NCBI GenBank assembly: GCA_030426705.1
Contig: JAUHXW010000032.1
Coordinates: 1-14,733 of the forward strand
Source of the DNA: Gammaproteobacteria bacterium
GTDB lineage: Bacteria > Pseudomonadota > Gammaproteobacteria > Xanthomonadales > Marinicellaceae
DNA length: 14,733 nt
Direction: 5' to 3'
How positions within the stretch are numbered: position 1 is the first letter of the stretch; each line of letters opens with the position of its first letter. Shown here one piece after another: positions 1 through 6,357 of this stretch. A program made the translations under genes and the position numbers. The notes beneath the pieces are model-generated. The model was not told the DNA's origin, searched no databases, and was given only the letters and a program-made list of their open reading frames with translations.

Positions 1-1
1 T

Positions 2-928
2 TTGATTCCTGCATTGCAAGATTTTATCAGCGTTTGTCGCAACAAAGCGAGTGAATTAAGTGATGTTGTCAAAACCGGCAGAACACATTTGATGGATGCC
101 ATGCCGGTTACTTTTGGCCAGGAACTGAATACCTGGGCCAGCACCATTGAAACCAATGTCGAAAGATTGCAAGATGCACTTAAACGAGTTTCACAGTTGC
201 CTCAAGGTGGTACCGCGGTAGGAACAGGTATCAATGCAGACCCTAAATTTGGTGCATTATTTGCGGAAAAATTAACTGATAAAACAGGGGTAAGCTTTAG
301 CGCCATGTCCAATAAATTCGATGGCATCAGTGCCCAGGACAACATTGTAGAGTTATCGGGCCAATTAAAAGTGGTAGCAACCACATTGATGAAAGTTGCC
401 AACGATTTGCGCTGGATGAATTCAGGTCCATTAGCCGGTATCGGTGAAATTGAATTGCCTTCTTTGCAACCTGGTAGCAGCATCATGCCAGGAAAAGTTA
501 ACCCGGTAATTCCTGAAGCCACAGCCATGGTTTGTGCGCAAGTGATTGGAAATGACGCCACTGTTGCTGTGGCCGGACAATCTGGGAATTTTCAACTTAA
601 CGTAATGTTACCGGTGATTGCTTATAATGTTTTACAAAGCATTTATATTTTAAGTACCAGTACCAAACAATTGGCTCATTCAGCCATCAAGGGCTTCAAA
701 GTCAATCACGAAGCAGTCAGTGAAAATGTTGGTAAAAATCCAATTCTGGTAACTGCTTTAAACGCTGTTATTGGCTATGATTTGGGCGCAAAAATTGCCA
801 AGCAGGCCTATAAAGAAAAACGCTCTGTACTCGATGTTACATTAGAGAATACAGATTTATCGGAACAAGAAATCAAAGCCATTCTGGATCCAATTAAATT
901 GACTACTGGCGGTATTGAGGAGAAATAA
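2..928 (+). CDS. fumC: Class II fumarate hydratase, C-terminal part (cut by window edge)
   Basis: The enzyme interconverts fumarate and L-malate in the TCA cycle as a cytosolic homotetramer. The visible 308 residues are the C-terminal two thirds; the family is about 460 residues long, so roughly 150 are missing to the left and the first codon shown (TTG) is internal. Seen: the GRTHLMDAMPVTFGQE helix segment, the GGTAVGTG loop, and the fumarase/aspartase signature GSSIMPGKVNP, whose serine lies on the catalytic loop, followed by the LVTALNAVIGYD segment typical of fumarases. Aspartase or argininosuccinate lyase is less likely because the VGTGIN and GNDATVAVAGQSGNF segments match fumarase. The TAA stop overlaps the ATG of the next gene by one base, so the two genes are probably translationally coupled. 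Confidence 0.93.
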   Translation: MIPALQDFISVCRNKASELSDVVKTGRTHLMDAMPVTFGQELNTWASTIETNVERLQDALKRVSQLPQGGTAVGTGINADPKFGALFAEKLTDKTGVSFSAMSNKFDGISAQDNIVELSGQLKVVATTLMKVANDLRWMNSGPLAGIGEIELPSLQPGSSIMPGKVNPVIPEATAMVCAQVIGNDATVAVAGQSGNFQLNVMLPVIAYNVLQSIYILSTSTKQLAHSAIKGFKVNHEAVSENVGKNPILVTALNAVIGYDLGAKIAKQAYKEKRSVLDVTLENTDLSEQEIKAILDPIKLTTGGIEEK

Positions 929-2088
929 TGAAAAAAATACTATCGATAACTTTGCTGTTCTTCAGCACCCTGGTTTTGGCGGAATTGCCTTCTTGGGGCA
1001 TGACGGAGAACCAATATAAGCTGCCCAATTTCAATAACAAGATGAAAGAAATTGGTGCTCAAGCTGCTAAAAATGACTGGTTGTTGAAAATTACTGCTCC
1101 TAAAGACTGGCACCAAAAAATCAGAACAGGTTTGACCGATGCCGGTGCAGTTGATGTTCAAGTTAATTTCAAAGACTCTTTGCATCAAAGCATCTCCATC
1201 ACAGCAGCACCTGGTATAAAAATGGCCAGAGTATCTCCATCAACCACCAACACCACAGTTCAGAAACAAGTAGTGATTGATAAACCTGAAATAGATACTG
1301 AAGTAGAGGCACCTGAGTTTGGTAAAATTGAAATTGAAAGTAATGGAGACGAGCTTTTAGAAAGCATCAACAACATAGAAATAACCATTCCTGAAGTGAG
1401 TGCTAACACGCAAGTTGCTGCTGCCAAAGAAATGGATGATGAAAGTACACAAAACCCTCAAGATACCAACAATACCAAACAGCCGATGGCCAATGCGTCT
1501 CTAGTAAACGATGAAGAATCATCTGTTGAAGAGAGCAAAGAAAAATTAAGAAAAAGGTACGCAAGAACCAAGCGTGTGGATAAAGAGCTCAGTTATGACT
1601 ACATCAAAAGCAAAGATGACTTATTTATTGATGGTTCTGTTGTGTTGGTGAAACGTTTTATTAATCAAGGCGTGGTTTTATATTACTGGATGAAAGAATC
1701 TTATGATCCCAATGTTCATAAGTTGGTAGAAAAAGGCAGCGGTAAGTACCAAAAAGACCCTGCGGCAGAAACAGGTATGAAGCCTAAAAAGAAGCCAGAG
1801 CCAGTCGTTGAAGAAAGTGTTGTGACAAATTTAGATTTTGTGGCGGTTGATACTGACATTAATTCACAAGACGAATTGAGAAAAGACTATACTCGAAACA
1901 AAAGTGTGGGTGTTAATATCAGAGCAGATCAGTTGAAAGAAGGTGATCTGCTTTATGTTTTAAATCAAACTGTTTTGGTTGAAAGGCCGATTACCAGAGT
2001 GCAAAGTGCTTATTTCTGGCTGGTCGGTGAAACTTCAATACCTCGCGAAGTCGAGCGCAAGGACGATAATCGATTCATCGTTCGTTAG
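928..2088 (+). CDS. Exported protein of unknown function with a duplicated C-terminal domain
   Basis: I do not recognise a family. The start is well supported: SD GAGGAG at 918-923 and an ATG overlapping the fumC stop. Residues 1-18 form a signal peptide (KK, then a hydrophobic run ending VLA before E19). Residues about 50-96 look like a small folded domain. Residues about 97-205 are acidic, rich in N/T/S and probably disordered. Two similar segments follow, at about 207-257 and 317-370. Each opens LRKxYxRxKxV, continues with a D-x-L-[FY]-hydrophobic strand and V-L-V-[KE]-R, and ends with an aromatic cluster (YYWM / YFWLV). A lysine/proline-rich linker separates them. The product should act in the periplasm or at the outer surface. 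It lies directly upstream of a sensor kinase with a one-base overlap, so a ligand, partner or output role is possible but unproven. Confidence 0.8.
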   Translation: MKKILSITLLFFSTLVLAELPSWGMTENQYKLPNFNNKMKEIGAQAAKNDWLLKITAPKDWHQKIRTGLTDAGAVDVQVNFKDSLHQSISITAAPGIKMARVSPSTTNTTVQKQVVIDKPEIDTEVEAPEFGKIEIESNGDELLESINNIEITIPEVSANTQVAAAKEMDDESTQNPQDTNNTKQPMANASLVNDEESSVEESKEKLRKRYARTKRVDKELSYDYIKSKDDLFIDGSVVLVKRFINQGVVLYYWMKESYDPNVHKLVEKGSGKYQKDPAAETGMKPKKKPEPVVEESVVTNLDFVAVDTDINSQDELRKDYTRNKSVGVNIRADQLKEGDLLYVLNQTVLVERPITRVQSAYFWLVGETSIPREVERKDDNRFIVR

Positions 2089-3212
2089 TGGTTTACCGCT
2101 ATTCACACATTAAACTGATTCGTTTGGCTGGGCTGATAATTTGGCTCAGCCTTTCGATTCCATTGATTCTGCAATTTGAATCGTTTAATCAAACATTCAA
2201 TGTCTATTTAGCTTCACATTCAGGTTTTGGTCTGGTTTTCTGGTTTGTAACCAGCAAAATGGGACAGCTGAATTTTAAGATCAAAGCATGGCTTTCAATT
2301 GTATTTCTGGTTCTGTTTGTTTTGATAATAAATTACATCACCGACAGTGCCACCGGTATTTTTTATGCTTTGATTGTTTCGGTGTTGTTGCCCTGGTTGT
2401 TTCCACTCAAGCAAAGTCTGACTGTTTTATTGATTTACAATGTTATCATTGGAGTTCAATTTAATTACATTGGCAATGAATATGTCAGTAAGTCCTATCA
2501 ATATGTTTTGTTTTTTATATACTTGGGTGTTTCAGTATTTTCCTACATCATTTCTTTGGTTGCTTATCGGCAACAGAATGCCAAGGAAGAATTGAGGATG
2601 CTGAATACAGAATTAAAGGCCACACAAGTTTTATTGGCCGACAGTTCCAGAATCAATGAACGGTTACGCATCTCAAGAGAGTTACATGACTTAATTGGTC
2701 ATCATTTAACGGCATTGACATTAAACCTTGAAGCGGCTTCTCACATGACCGAAGGAAAACCCCAGTCTTATGTCAAAAAAGCGCACTCAATTGCTCGGCT
2801 GCTACTGGCTGATGTCAGAGAAGTGGTGGGCAAATTCAGGCAGTCGGGAACCCTCGATTTAGGTCAGGCGGTAAATGAGCTACTTGAAGGTTTACCTGGC
2901 TTGAGGGTTAATAAGGATATACCTGCTGAATTTTTGGTAGAAGATCCCAAATTGGCACAAACTATTTTGCGTTGTGCGCAAGAACTGATTACCAATGCCA
3001 TGAAGCATGCCCAAGCCAGTGTTTTGTCAGTCAGTTTGAGTCGTGAACGTGATTCCATCACTCTAGTAGTTCAAGACAACGGTGTTGGTCTGGGTAAATC
3101 AGTTTGGGGTAATGGTATGACAGGCATGGCAGAAAGGGTTAAATTGTTGGATGGTACTTACACCAGTGAATCAAAAAATGGTTTAAAATCAACCCTGACT
3201 TTCCCTGTATAG
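2088..3212 (+). CDS. Membrane sensor histidine kinase, NarL/DesK (HisKA_3) type
   Basis: This is the input half of a two-component system. The N-terminal half has about six membrane segments (near residues 10-28, 38-56, 66-84, 88-106, 109-127, 136-160) with very short loops and no periplasmic domain, as in DesK-like sensors, which suggests it senses something in or at the membrane. A probable coiled linker leads to the HisKA_3 dimerisation box with RELHDLIGHH, phospho-acceptor His200. The ATP-binding domain shows the N-box ELITNAMKHA (Asn303), the G1 box DNGVG (Asp330) and a G2 box GNGMTGM. Translation starts at a GTG that overlaps the preceding TAG by one base, so expression is probably coupled. 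The likely target is the regulator 40 bases downstream. The signal is unknown. Confidence 0.93.
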   Translation: MVYRYSHIKLIRLAGLIIWLSLSIPLILQFESFNQTFNVYLASHSGFGLVFWFVTSKMGQLNFKIKAWLSIVFLVLFVLIINYITDSATGIFYALIVSVLLPWLFPLKQSLTVLLIYNVIIGVQFNYIGNEYVSKSYQYVLFFIYLGVSVFSYIISLVAYRQQNAKEELRMLNTELKATQVLLADSSRINERLRISRELHDLIGHHLTALTLNLEAASHMTEGKPQSYVKKAHSIARLLLADVREVVGKFRQSGTLDLGQAVNELLEGLPGLRVNKDIPAEFLVEDPKLAQTILRCAQELITNAMKHAQASVLSVSLSRERDSITLVVQDNGVGLGKSVWGNGMTGMAERVKLLDGTYTSESKNGLKSTLTFPV

Positions 3213-3251
3213 TTAAAGGGTTGGCAAACTCGAATATATAAAGAGAAGAGC

Positions 3252-3893
3252 ATGATTAAGGTATTACTTGTAGATGATCAAAATTTGGTTCGACAAGGCG
3301 TTCAGGCATTGTTGGATATTGCCGATGACATTGAGGTGATTGGTGAGGCCAAATCAGGACAGGAAGCTTTGGAGCTGGTCCCTGAGTTGAATCCGGATGT
3401 GGTTTTGTTGGATATGCGCATGCCAGGCATGTCAGGACTGGATGTATTGCATGAGCTGTCACAAAGTAATCAGTTACCACCGACCATCATTTTGACCACT
3501 TTTGATGATGAAGAATTGATTCTTGCGGGAGTCAAAGCCGGTGCCAAAGGGTATTTGTTGAAAGATGTGCCACTGGAAGAGTTGGTAGAAGGCATCAAGC
3601 AAGTGGCTGAAGGCAAGACCATTGTCAGACCGCAAATCACCGAAAGGATTTTAGATTCTGTTGAGGGTTTGAAAAATGATTTTGTCAGTTTTGAACGTCC
3701 AGACCCCTTAACCAACCGCGAAACTGAAATACTGCGCTTAATGGCTGGTGGTTATAGCAACAAGGAAATCGCCAACTCAATTTTTGTGGCTGAAGGTACT
3801 GTTAAAAACCATGTGTCAAACATTTTGTCCAAATTAGGCGTCAGAGACCGCACCCGTGCCGTATTAAAAGCGTTGGAACTGGGCCTGATTTAA
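3252..3893 (+). CDS. LuxR/NarL-family response regulator
   Basis: This DNA-binding regulator is activated by phosphorylation. Seen: the receiver domain at residues 1-120 with acidic pair D8/D9, phospho-acceptor Asp54 in VVLLDMRMPGMSG, switch Thr82 and conserved Lys104 in GYLLKD. A short linker leads to a LuxR-type helix-turn-helix (about 152-205) with LTNRETEILRLMAGGYSNKE and GTVKNHVSNILSKLGV, the family hallmark. The length of 213 residues is typical. It follows the kinase after a 39-base gap containing an AAGAGAAGAG purine-rich SD just before the ATG, so it can be translated independently as well as from the polycistronic message. Targets are not visible; autoregulation of the operon is a guess. 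The TAA stop overlaps the miaE ATG by one base. Confidence 0.95.
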   Translation: MIKVLLVDDQNLVRQGVQALLDIADDIEVIGEAKSGQEALELVPELNPDVVLLDMRMPGMSGLDVLHELSQSNQLPPTIILTTFDDEELILAGVKAGAKGYLLKDVPLEELVEGIKQVAEGKTIVRPQITERILDSVEGLKNDFVSFERPDPLTNRETEILRLMAGGYSNKEIANSIFVAEGTVKNHVSNILSKLGVRDRTRAVLKALELGLI

Positions 3894-4477
3894 TGAGTAA
3901 AATGGAATATGAACTGCGGGTGAAGACATCACCTGAATGGGTTGACGTGGCCAAGGCTGATTTCGATGCCTTTCTCAAAGACCATGCTGCCTGTGAACGC
4001 AAAGCTGCTGCACTGGCCATGTCGATGGTACAACATTACCCTGACAAACCTGATTTGATCAGAGGCATGATAGATTTGGCTATGGAAGAAATGGCTCACT
4101 TTCGAGAAGTGATAAAAATCATGCTGGATCGTGGCTTGCAACAAGATAATGACGAAAAAGATCCTTATATCAATCAATTACTCAAATGTATTCGCAAAAA
4201 TGGGCGCACTTATTTGTTGGATCGACTATTAACTTTCAGCATCGTAGAAAAACGGGGGCATGAACGGTTCATGATGATGGGTGAGGCTTTGGAAGATGAA
4301 AAGATGAAAGATTTTTATGTTCGATTGGCCAAAGCTGAATACCGCCACTACACCCTGTTTGTCAAATTGGCTTACCAATATTATGAAGTAGCCGAAGTGC
4401 AACAAAGACTGGACGAACTGTTGGACGCAGAAGCTGAAATTGTGCGCAATTTACCCTTTCGTGCTGCGGTTCATTGA
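3893..4477 (+). CDS. miaE: tRNA 2-methylthio-N6-isopentenyladenosine-37 hydroxylase
   Basis: MiaE is a diiron monooxygenase that hydroxylates the isopentenyl group of ms2i6A37 to give ms2io6A37 in tRNAs reading UNN codons; it needs O2. The 194-residue protein is a ferritin-like four-helix bundle with all expected metal ligands: Glu35, the Glu66-x-x-His69 pair (EEMAHF), Glu119 in VEKRGHERF, and Glu149-x-x-His152 (AEYRHY). The length matches the family. The start ATG overlaps the stop of the response regulator, and its own TGA overlaps the TTG start of the next gene. Being in a two-component operon is not typical for miaE as far as I know, and may tie the modification to the signal sensed by the kinase (inference). 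MiaA and MiaB are not in this window. Confidence 0.92.
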   Translation: MSKMEYELRVKTSPEWVDVAKADFDAFLKDHAACERKAAALAMSMVQHYPDKPDLIRGMIDLAMEEMAHFREVIKIMLDRGLQQDNDEKDPYINQLLKCIRKNGRTYLLDRLLTFSIVEKRGHERFMMMGEALEDEKMKDFYVRLAKAEYRHYTLFVKLAYQYYEVAEVQQRLDELLDAEAEIVRNLPFRAAVH

Positions 4478-5697
4478 GCCAAAAGAAAAACCATATATCC
4501 CAATATTTAAACAGCCACAGTCAGGGCATTGACGGGCAACTCTTGTCCGATTGTTTAACCAGAGCGGAAGTAAAAGCGTGGAATAATGTGGTGATCTTGC
4601 CAGTTTGTGGTGAAACTTCAAACAATTTTCACCAAGTTTATCATCAAGTCAAAAATGAATCATTTTTGGTTATAGTTTGTGTCAACAGGCCCGCCAATCA
4701 CGACAAAAGTAATCTTTGGCAACAACAAAATCAGCAACTGGTCGACAATCTGATTCAAGATGCAGGACAAGTAATTGAGGTTGAGCAAGCACACAAATTA
4801 TTACTGGATGTAGATGGCCTTGATTGCCTGTTGCTGGATTTTAGTGAACAGCCTTTTGAAGACAATAAAGGCGTGGGCCTGGCTCGAAAAAAGGCAGCAG
4901 ATACAGCATTGCATTTAATTGATCAGGGTTGGATTACCAGGCCCTGGATTTTCGGTACCGATGCGGATGTGATTTTACCTTCAACGTATGTTCAGACCAT
5001 TGAAGATGTGCGTGTGAATGTGTCAGCGCTCAGCTTAAAGTTTAAGCACTGTGGCGAAGATGAAGAGGCTTTGCTTTACCAGGCCCAATATGATTTTAAA
5101 TTGCACTATTATCAACAATGCGTGGCTGTTATCAATCCGATGTATGCCTACATACCTTTGGGAAGCACCTTAGTCATCCAAGCAAAAGCCTATGCCAAAG
5201 TCCGTGGATTTCCAGCCAGAAGTGGCGGTGAGGATTTTTACATTCTCAACAAGTTAGCGAAAGTAGGGAAGGTCGTTCAACCCTCAGATCCTGTGATTGA
5301 TATCAATATCAGATATTCAGACCGCGTGCCCTTTGGAACAGGACCTGCCATCAGTCAACTGGCAGCAACTCAACAATCTCTTAAATATTATCATCCAGAA
5401 ATATTCTTTGTTTTAAAAAAATGGCGTGCAGGACTGTTGAATTTCTTTAACCATAACAAATTGCCAGAGAATGACCATAATTTGAATCAATATTGGCAAG
5501 TAGAGCGTGTTTTGGATAAGGCCATAAAACAGTATAAAACCGAAAAACAATGGTGCAAATTTATTGATGACTGGTTTGATGCGTTTAGGATATTGAAGTC
5601 GGTTCATTTTTTGCAACTGCAATTTCCACCCGTTAGCCAAACAGAATTGCTATCAATGAGACAATACCAGGAGATGTCTAATCAGATTGTTCGTTAA
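4474..5697 (+). CDS. GT2-like (GT-A fold) glycosyltransferase
   Basis: A probable cytosolic nucleotide-sugar transferase of unknown acceptor. Early strands VVILPVCGE and FLVIVCVNRP look like the Rossmann-like start of a GT-A domain. A segment GVGLARKKAAD is followed by the metal-binding D-x-D (Asp163-Ala-Asp165, in GTDADVILP). Further on, RSGGEDFYIL (Glu253-Asp254) matches the acceptor/base [ED]D motif of GT2 enzymes. The last 120 residues are helical and unmatched. There is no signal peptide or membrane segment. The start is a TTG that overlaps the miaE stop in TTGA, and no upstream SD is evident, so translation probably depends on coupling. No ATG lies near the N-terminus, and the protein reads sensibly from this TTG. 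No other polysaccharide genes are nearby, so the pathway is open. The gene ends the leftward operon. Confidence 0.72.
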   Translation: MSQKKNHISQYLNSHSQGIDGQLLSDCLTRAEVKAWNNVVILPVCGETSNNFHQVYHQVKNESFLVIVCVNRPANHDKSNLWQQQNQQLVDNLIQDAGQVIEVEQAHKLLLDVDGLDCLLLDFSEQPFEDNKGVGLARKKAADTALHLIDQGWITRPWIFGTDADVILPSTYVQTIEDVRVNVSALSLKFKHCGEDEEALLYQAQYDFKLHYYQQCVAVINPMYAYIPLGSTLVIQAKAYAKVRGFPARSGGEDFYILNKLAKVGKVVQPSDPVIDINIRYSDRVPFGTGPAISQLAATQQSLKYYHPEIFFVLKKWRAGLLNFFNHNKLPENDHNLNQYWQVERVLDKAIKQYKTEKQWCKFIDDWFDAFRILKSVHFLQLQFPPVSQTELLSMRQYQEMSNQIVR

Positions 5698-5860
5698 TTA
5701 GCAGGTTGCACTTTTTGCACTTGGGAGAATTATTGAGCAGTTCTTAAGCAATCTAGAACACCCATTTCGGCACCGTCTATCAAAGCCATTATATTTATGC
5801 TGGTGGCAAATTGATTTTGATTGGTGTTTGGGAAGACTGAAAGTTTTTGTAGATAGGGAT
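5698..5860. other. Non-coding stretch before the tRNA-Ser array
   Basis: No open frame here has a plausible start, RBS or recognisable product. The only local structure is a short direct repeat of TGCACTT just after the glycosyltransferase stop (about 5706-5720) and a weak five-base inverted repeat around 5741-5760. No convincing intrinsic terminator for the upstream operon is visible. Confidence 0.5.
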
Positions 5861-5931
5861 TGACCAAATGCTTCCTGCATTTGTCCCTTCGGGCGCCTTC
5901 GGCGTCAAAAAATGATCCTGTCATTTTTTTC
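5860..5931 (-). repeat. Hairpin cassette A (T-loop-flanked repeat)
   Basis: Four consecutive hairpins lie between the T-arm-like halves CGAACCC (5931-5937) and AGGGATT (5855-5861). On the + strand they are: arms CAAATGC/GCATTTG with loop TTCCT (5865-5883); CCC/GGG with TTC (5885-5893); CGCC/GGCG with TTC (5894-5904); and arms AAAAAATGA/TCATTTTTT with loop TCCTG (5907-5929). The order matches cassettes 2 and 3, but several stem bases differ with pairing kept. On the minus strand both long-hairpin loops contain GGA. It lies downstream of the intact tRNA-Ser in the tRNA's direction of transcription. The outer context does not look like tRNA-Ser, so this copy either moved or its tRNA has decayed. 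Confidence 0.75.
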
Positions 5932-5962
5932 GAACCCAGAGGTTTCGGCACTGTCGCTAACA

Positions 5963-5999
5963 GCCATAATATCGATGCCTATGGCAGCGATATTATGGC
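5963..5999 (-). repeat. Long hairpin that includes the tRNA-Ser 3' CCA end
   Basis: A perfect 12-base inverted repeat, GCCATAATATCG (5963-5974) and CGATATTATGGC (5988-5999), encloses a second 4-base stem TGCC/GGCA (5976-5979, 5983-5986) with a 3-base loop; one A/G mismatch separates the two stems. Its 3' + strand arm contains the discriminator base and the encoded CCA of the neighbouring tRNA gene, so in a precursor RNA the GCCA end would be paired. There is no U-tract after it on the minus strand, so a standard intrinsic terminator is unlikely. It could affect 3' trailer processing or be one end of a mobile repeat. Confidence 0.75.
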
Positions 6000-6086
6000 G
6001 GTGAGAGAGGGATTCGAACCCTCGATAAGCTATTAACCTATACACACTTTCCAGGCGTGCTCCTTCAACCACTCGGACACCTCACC
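5996..6086 (-). tRNA. tRNA-Ser(GGA)
   Basis: This is a class II tRNA with a long variable arm. Seen on the minus strand: acceptor GGTGAG paired with CTCACC, discriminator G, encoded CCA, D-arm GTCCGAGTGGTTGAAGG, anticodon stem CACGC/GTGTG with loop CTGGAAA (anticodon GGA at 6052-6050), variable stem ATAGG/CTTAT with one G-U pair, and T-arm GAGGG-TTCGAAT-CCCTC. It closely resembles E. coli tRNA-Ser(GGA), which decodes UCC and UCU. It is 91 nt including CCA, a little longer than usual because of the variable arm. It is the only intact copy of three tandem relatives. A probable promoter lies just upstream at 6100-6130. Confidence 0.96.
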
Positions 6087-6099
6087 GCACGGGTTGTGG

Positions 6100-6130
6100 A
6101 TTGTAACGTTTTTTTTTATTAAATGGAATG
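6100..6130 (-). promoter_or_regulatory. Probable promoter of tRNA-Ser(GGA)
   Basis: On the minus strand the -10 hexamer TACAAT (6105-6100) places the start about 7 nt before the mature tRNA. An A-tract and an AT-rich block sit upstream; the -35 is weak (TTCCAT at 17 bp). The same block, including GTTACAATC and the A-tract, recurs at 6312-6342 in front of the second tRNA-like copy. Such conservation between copies supports a function. Confidence 0.5.
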
Positions 6131-6144
6131 GTTGTGGGGTAGTT

Positions 6145-6298
6145 GTGAGAGAGGGATTGATGAAATACATCCTGTATTTCACATCTCATGCGCCTTCGGC
6201 GTCAATTTTTGTTCCAGACAAAAATTTCGAACCCTCGATACGCGTTAACGTATACCCGCTTTCCAGGCGAGCTCCTTCAACCACTCAGACACCTCACC
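6145..6298 (-). pseudogene. tRNA-Ser(GGA)-like copy with its T-loop interrupted by a hairpin cassette
   Basis: From 6298 downward the minus strand reads a nearly complete tRNA-Ser: 5' acceptor GGTGAG, D-arm GTCTGAGTGGTTGAAGG, anticodon stem CTCGC/GCGGG with loop CTGGAAA (GGA), variable stem ATACG/CGTAT, T-stem GAGGG and the T-loop start TTCG. About 69 bases of hairpins follow (6159-6227), then the second half AATCCCTC and CTCAC. The last acceptor base is A instead of C, and the discriminator-CCA is missing. Paired stems in the tRNA body remain intact, including changes on both sides of the anticodon and variable stems relative to the intact gene, so the body is not simply decayed. It is most likely a non-functional tRNA, but a chimeric RNA is possible. 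Confidence 0.75.
6159..6227 (-). repeat. Hairpin cassette 2 inside the tRNA-like T-loop
   Basis: It has the same four-hairpin order as cassette A. On the + strand: arms GAAATAC/GTATTTC with loop ATCCT (6162-6180); CAT/ATG with CTC (6182-6190); CGCC/GGCG with TTC (6191-6201); and arms AATTTTTGT/ACAAAAATT with loop TCCAG (6204-6226). Compared with cassettes A and 3, stem bases have changed in both arms so that pairing is kept. Read on the minus strand, the first loop sits in CAGGATG. The cassette lies exactly between the two halves of the TTCGAA T-loop. Confidence 0.8.
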
Positions 6299-6311
6299 GC
6301 GTGGGCTGGGG

Positions 6312-6342
6312 ATTGTAACGTTTTTTATTTATTAAATGGAAT
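6312..6342 (-). promoter_or_regulatory. Duplicated tRNA-Ser promoter region (in front of interrupted copy)
   Basis: The minus-strand -10 TACAAT (6317-6312), the A-rich tract and the CATTCCATTTAATAAA block match the region in front of the intact tRNA. So the tandem duplication included the promoter, and the interrupted copy may still be transcribed. The -35 is weak, as for the other copy. Confidence 0.4.
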
Positions 6343-6357
6343 GCTTGTTGTGCAATT

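Noticed and set aside
202..561. Minus-strand frame inside fumC and similar antisense frames in other genes
   Set aside because: They are shadows of well-supported genes without RBS or recognisable products.
5907..5929. A/T-rich cassette hairpins as ordinary intrinsic terminators
   Set aside because: The T-run is part of the stem rather than following it, and stems are AT-only in most positions; similar hairpins occur in series.
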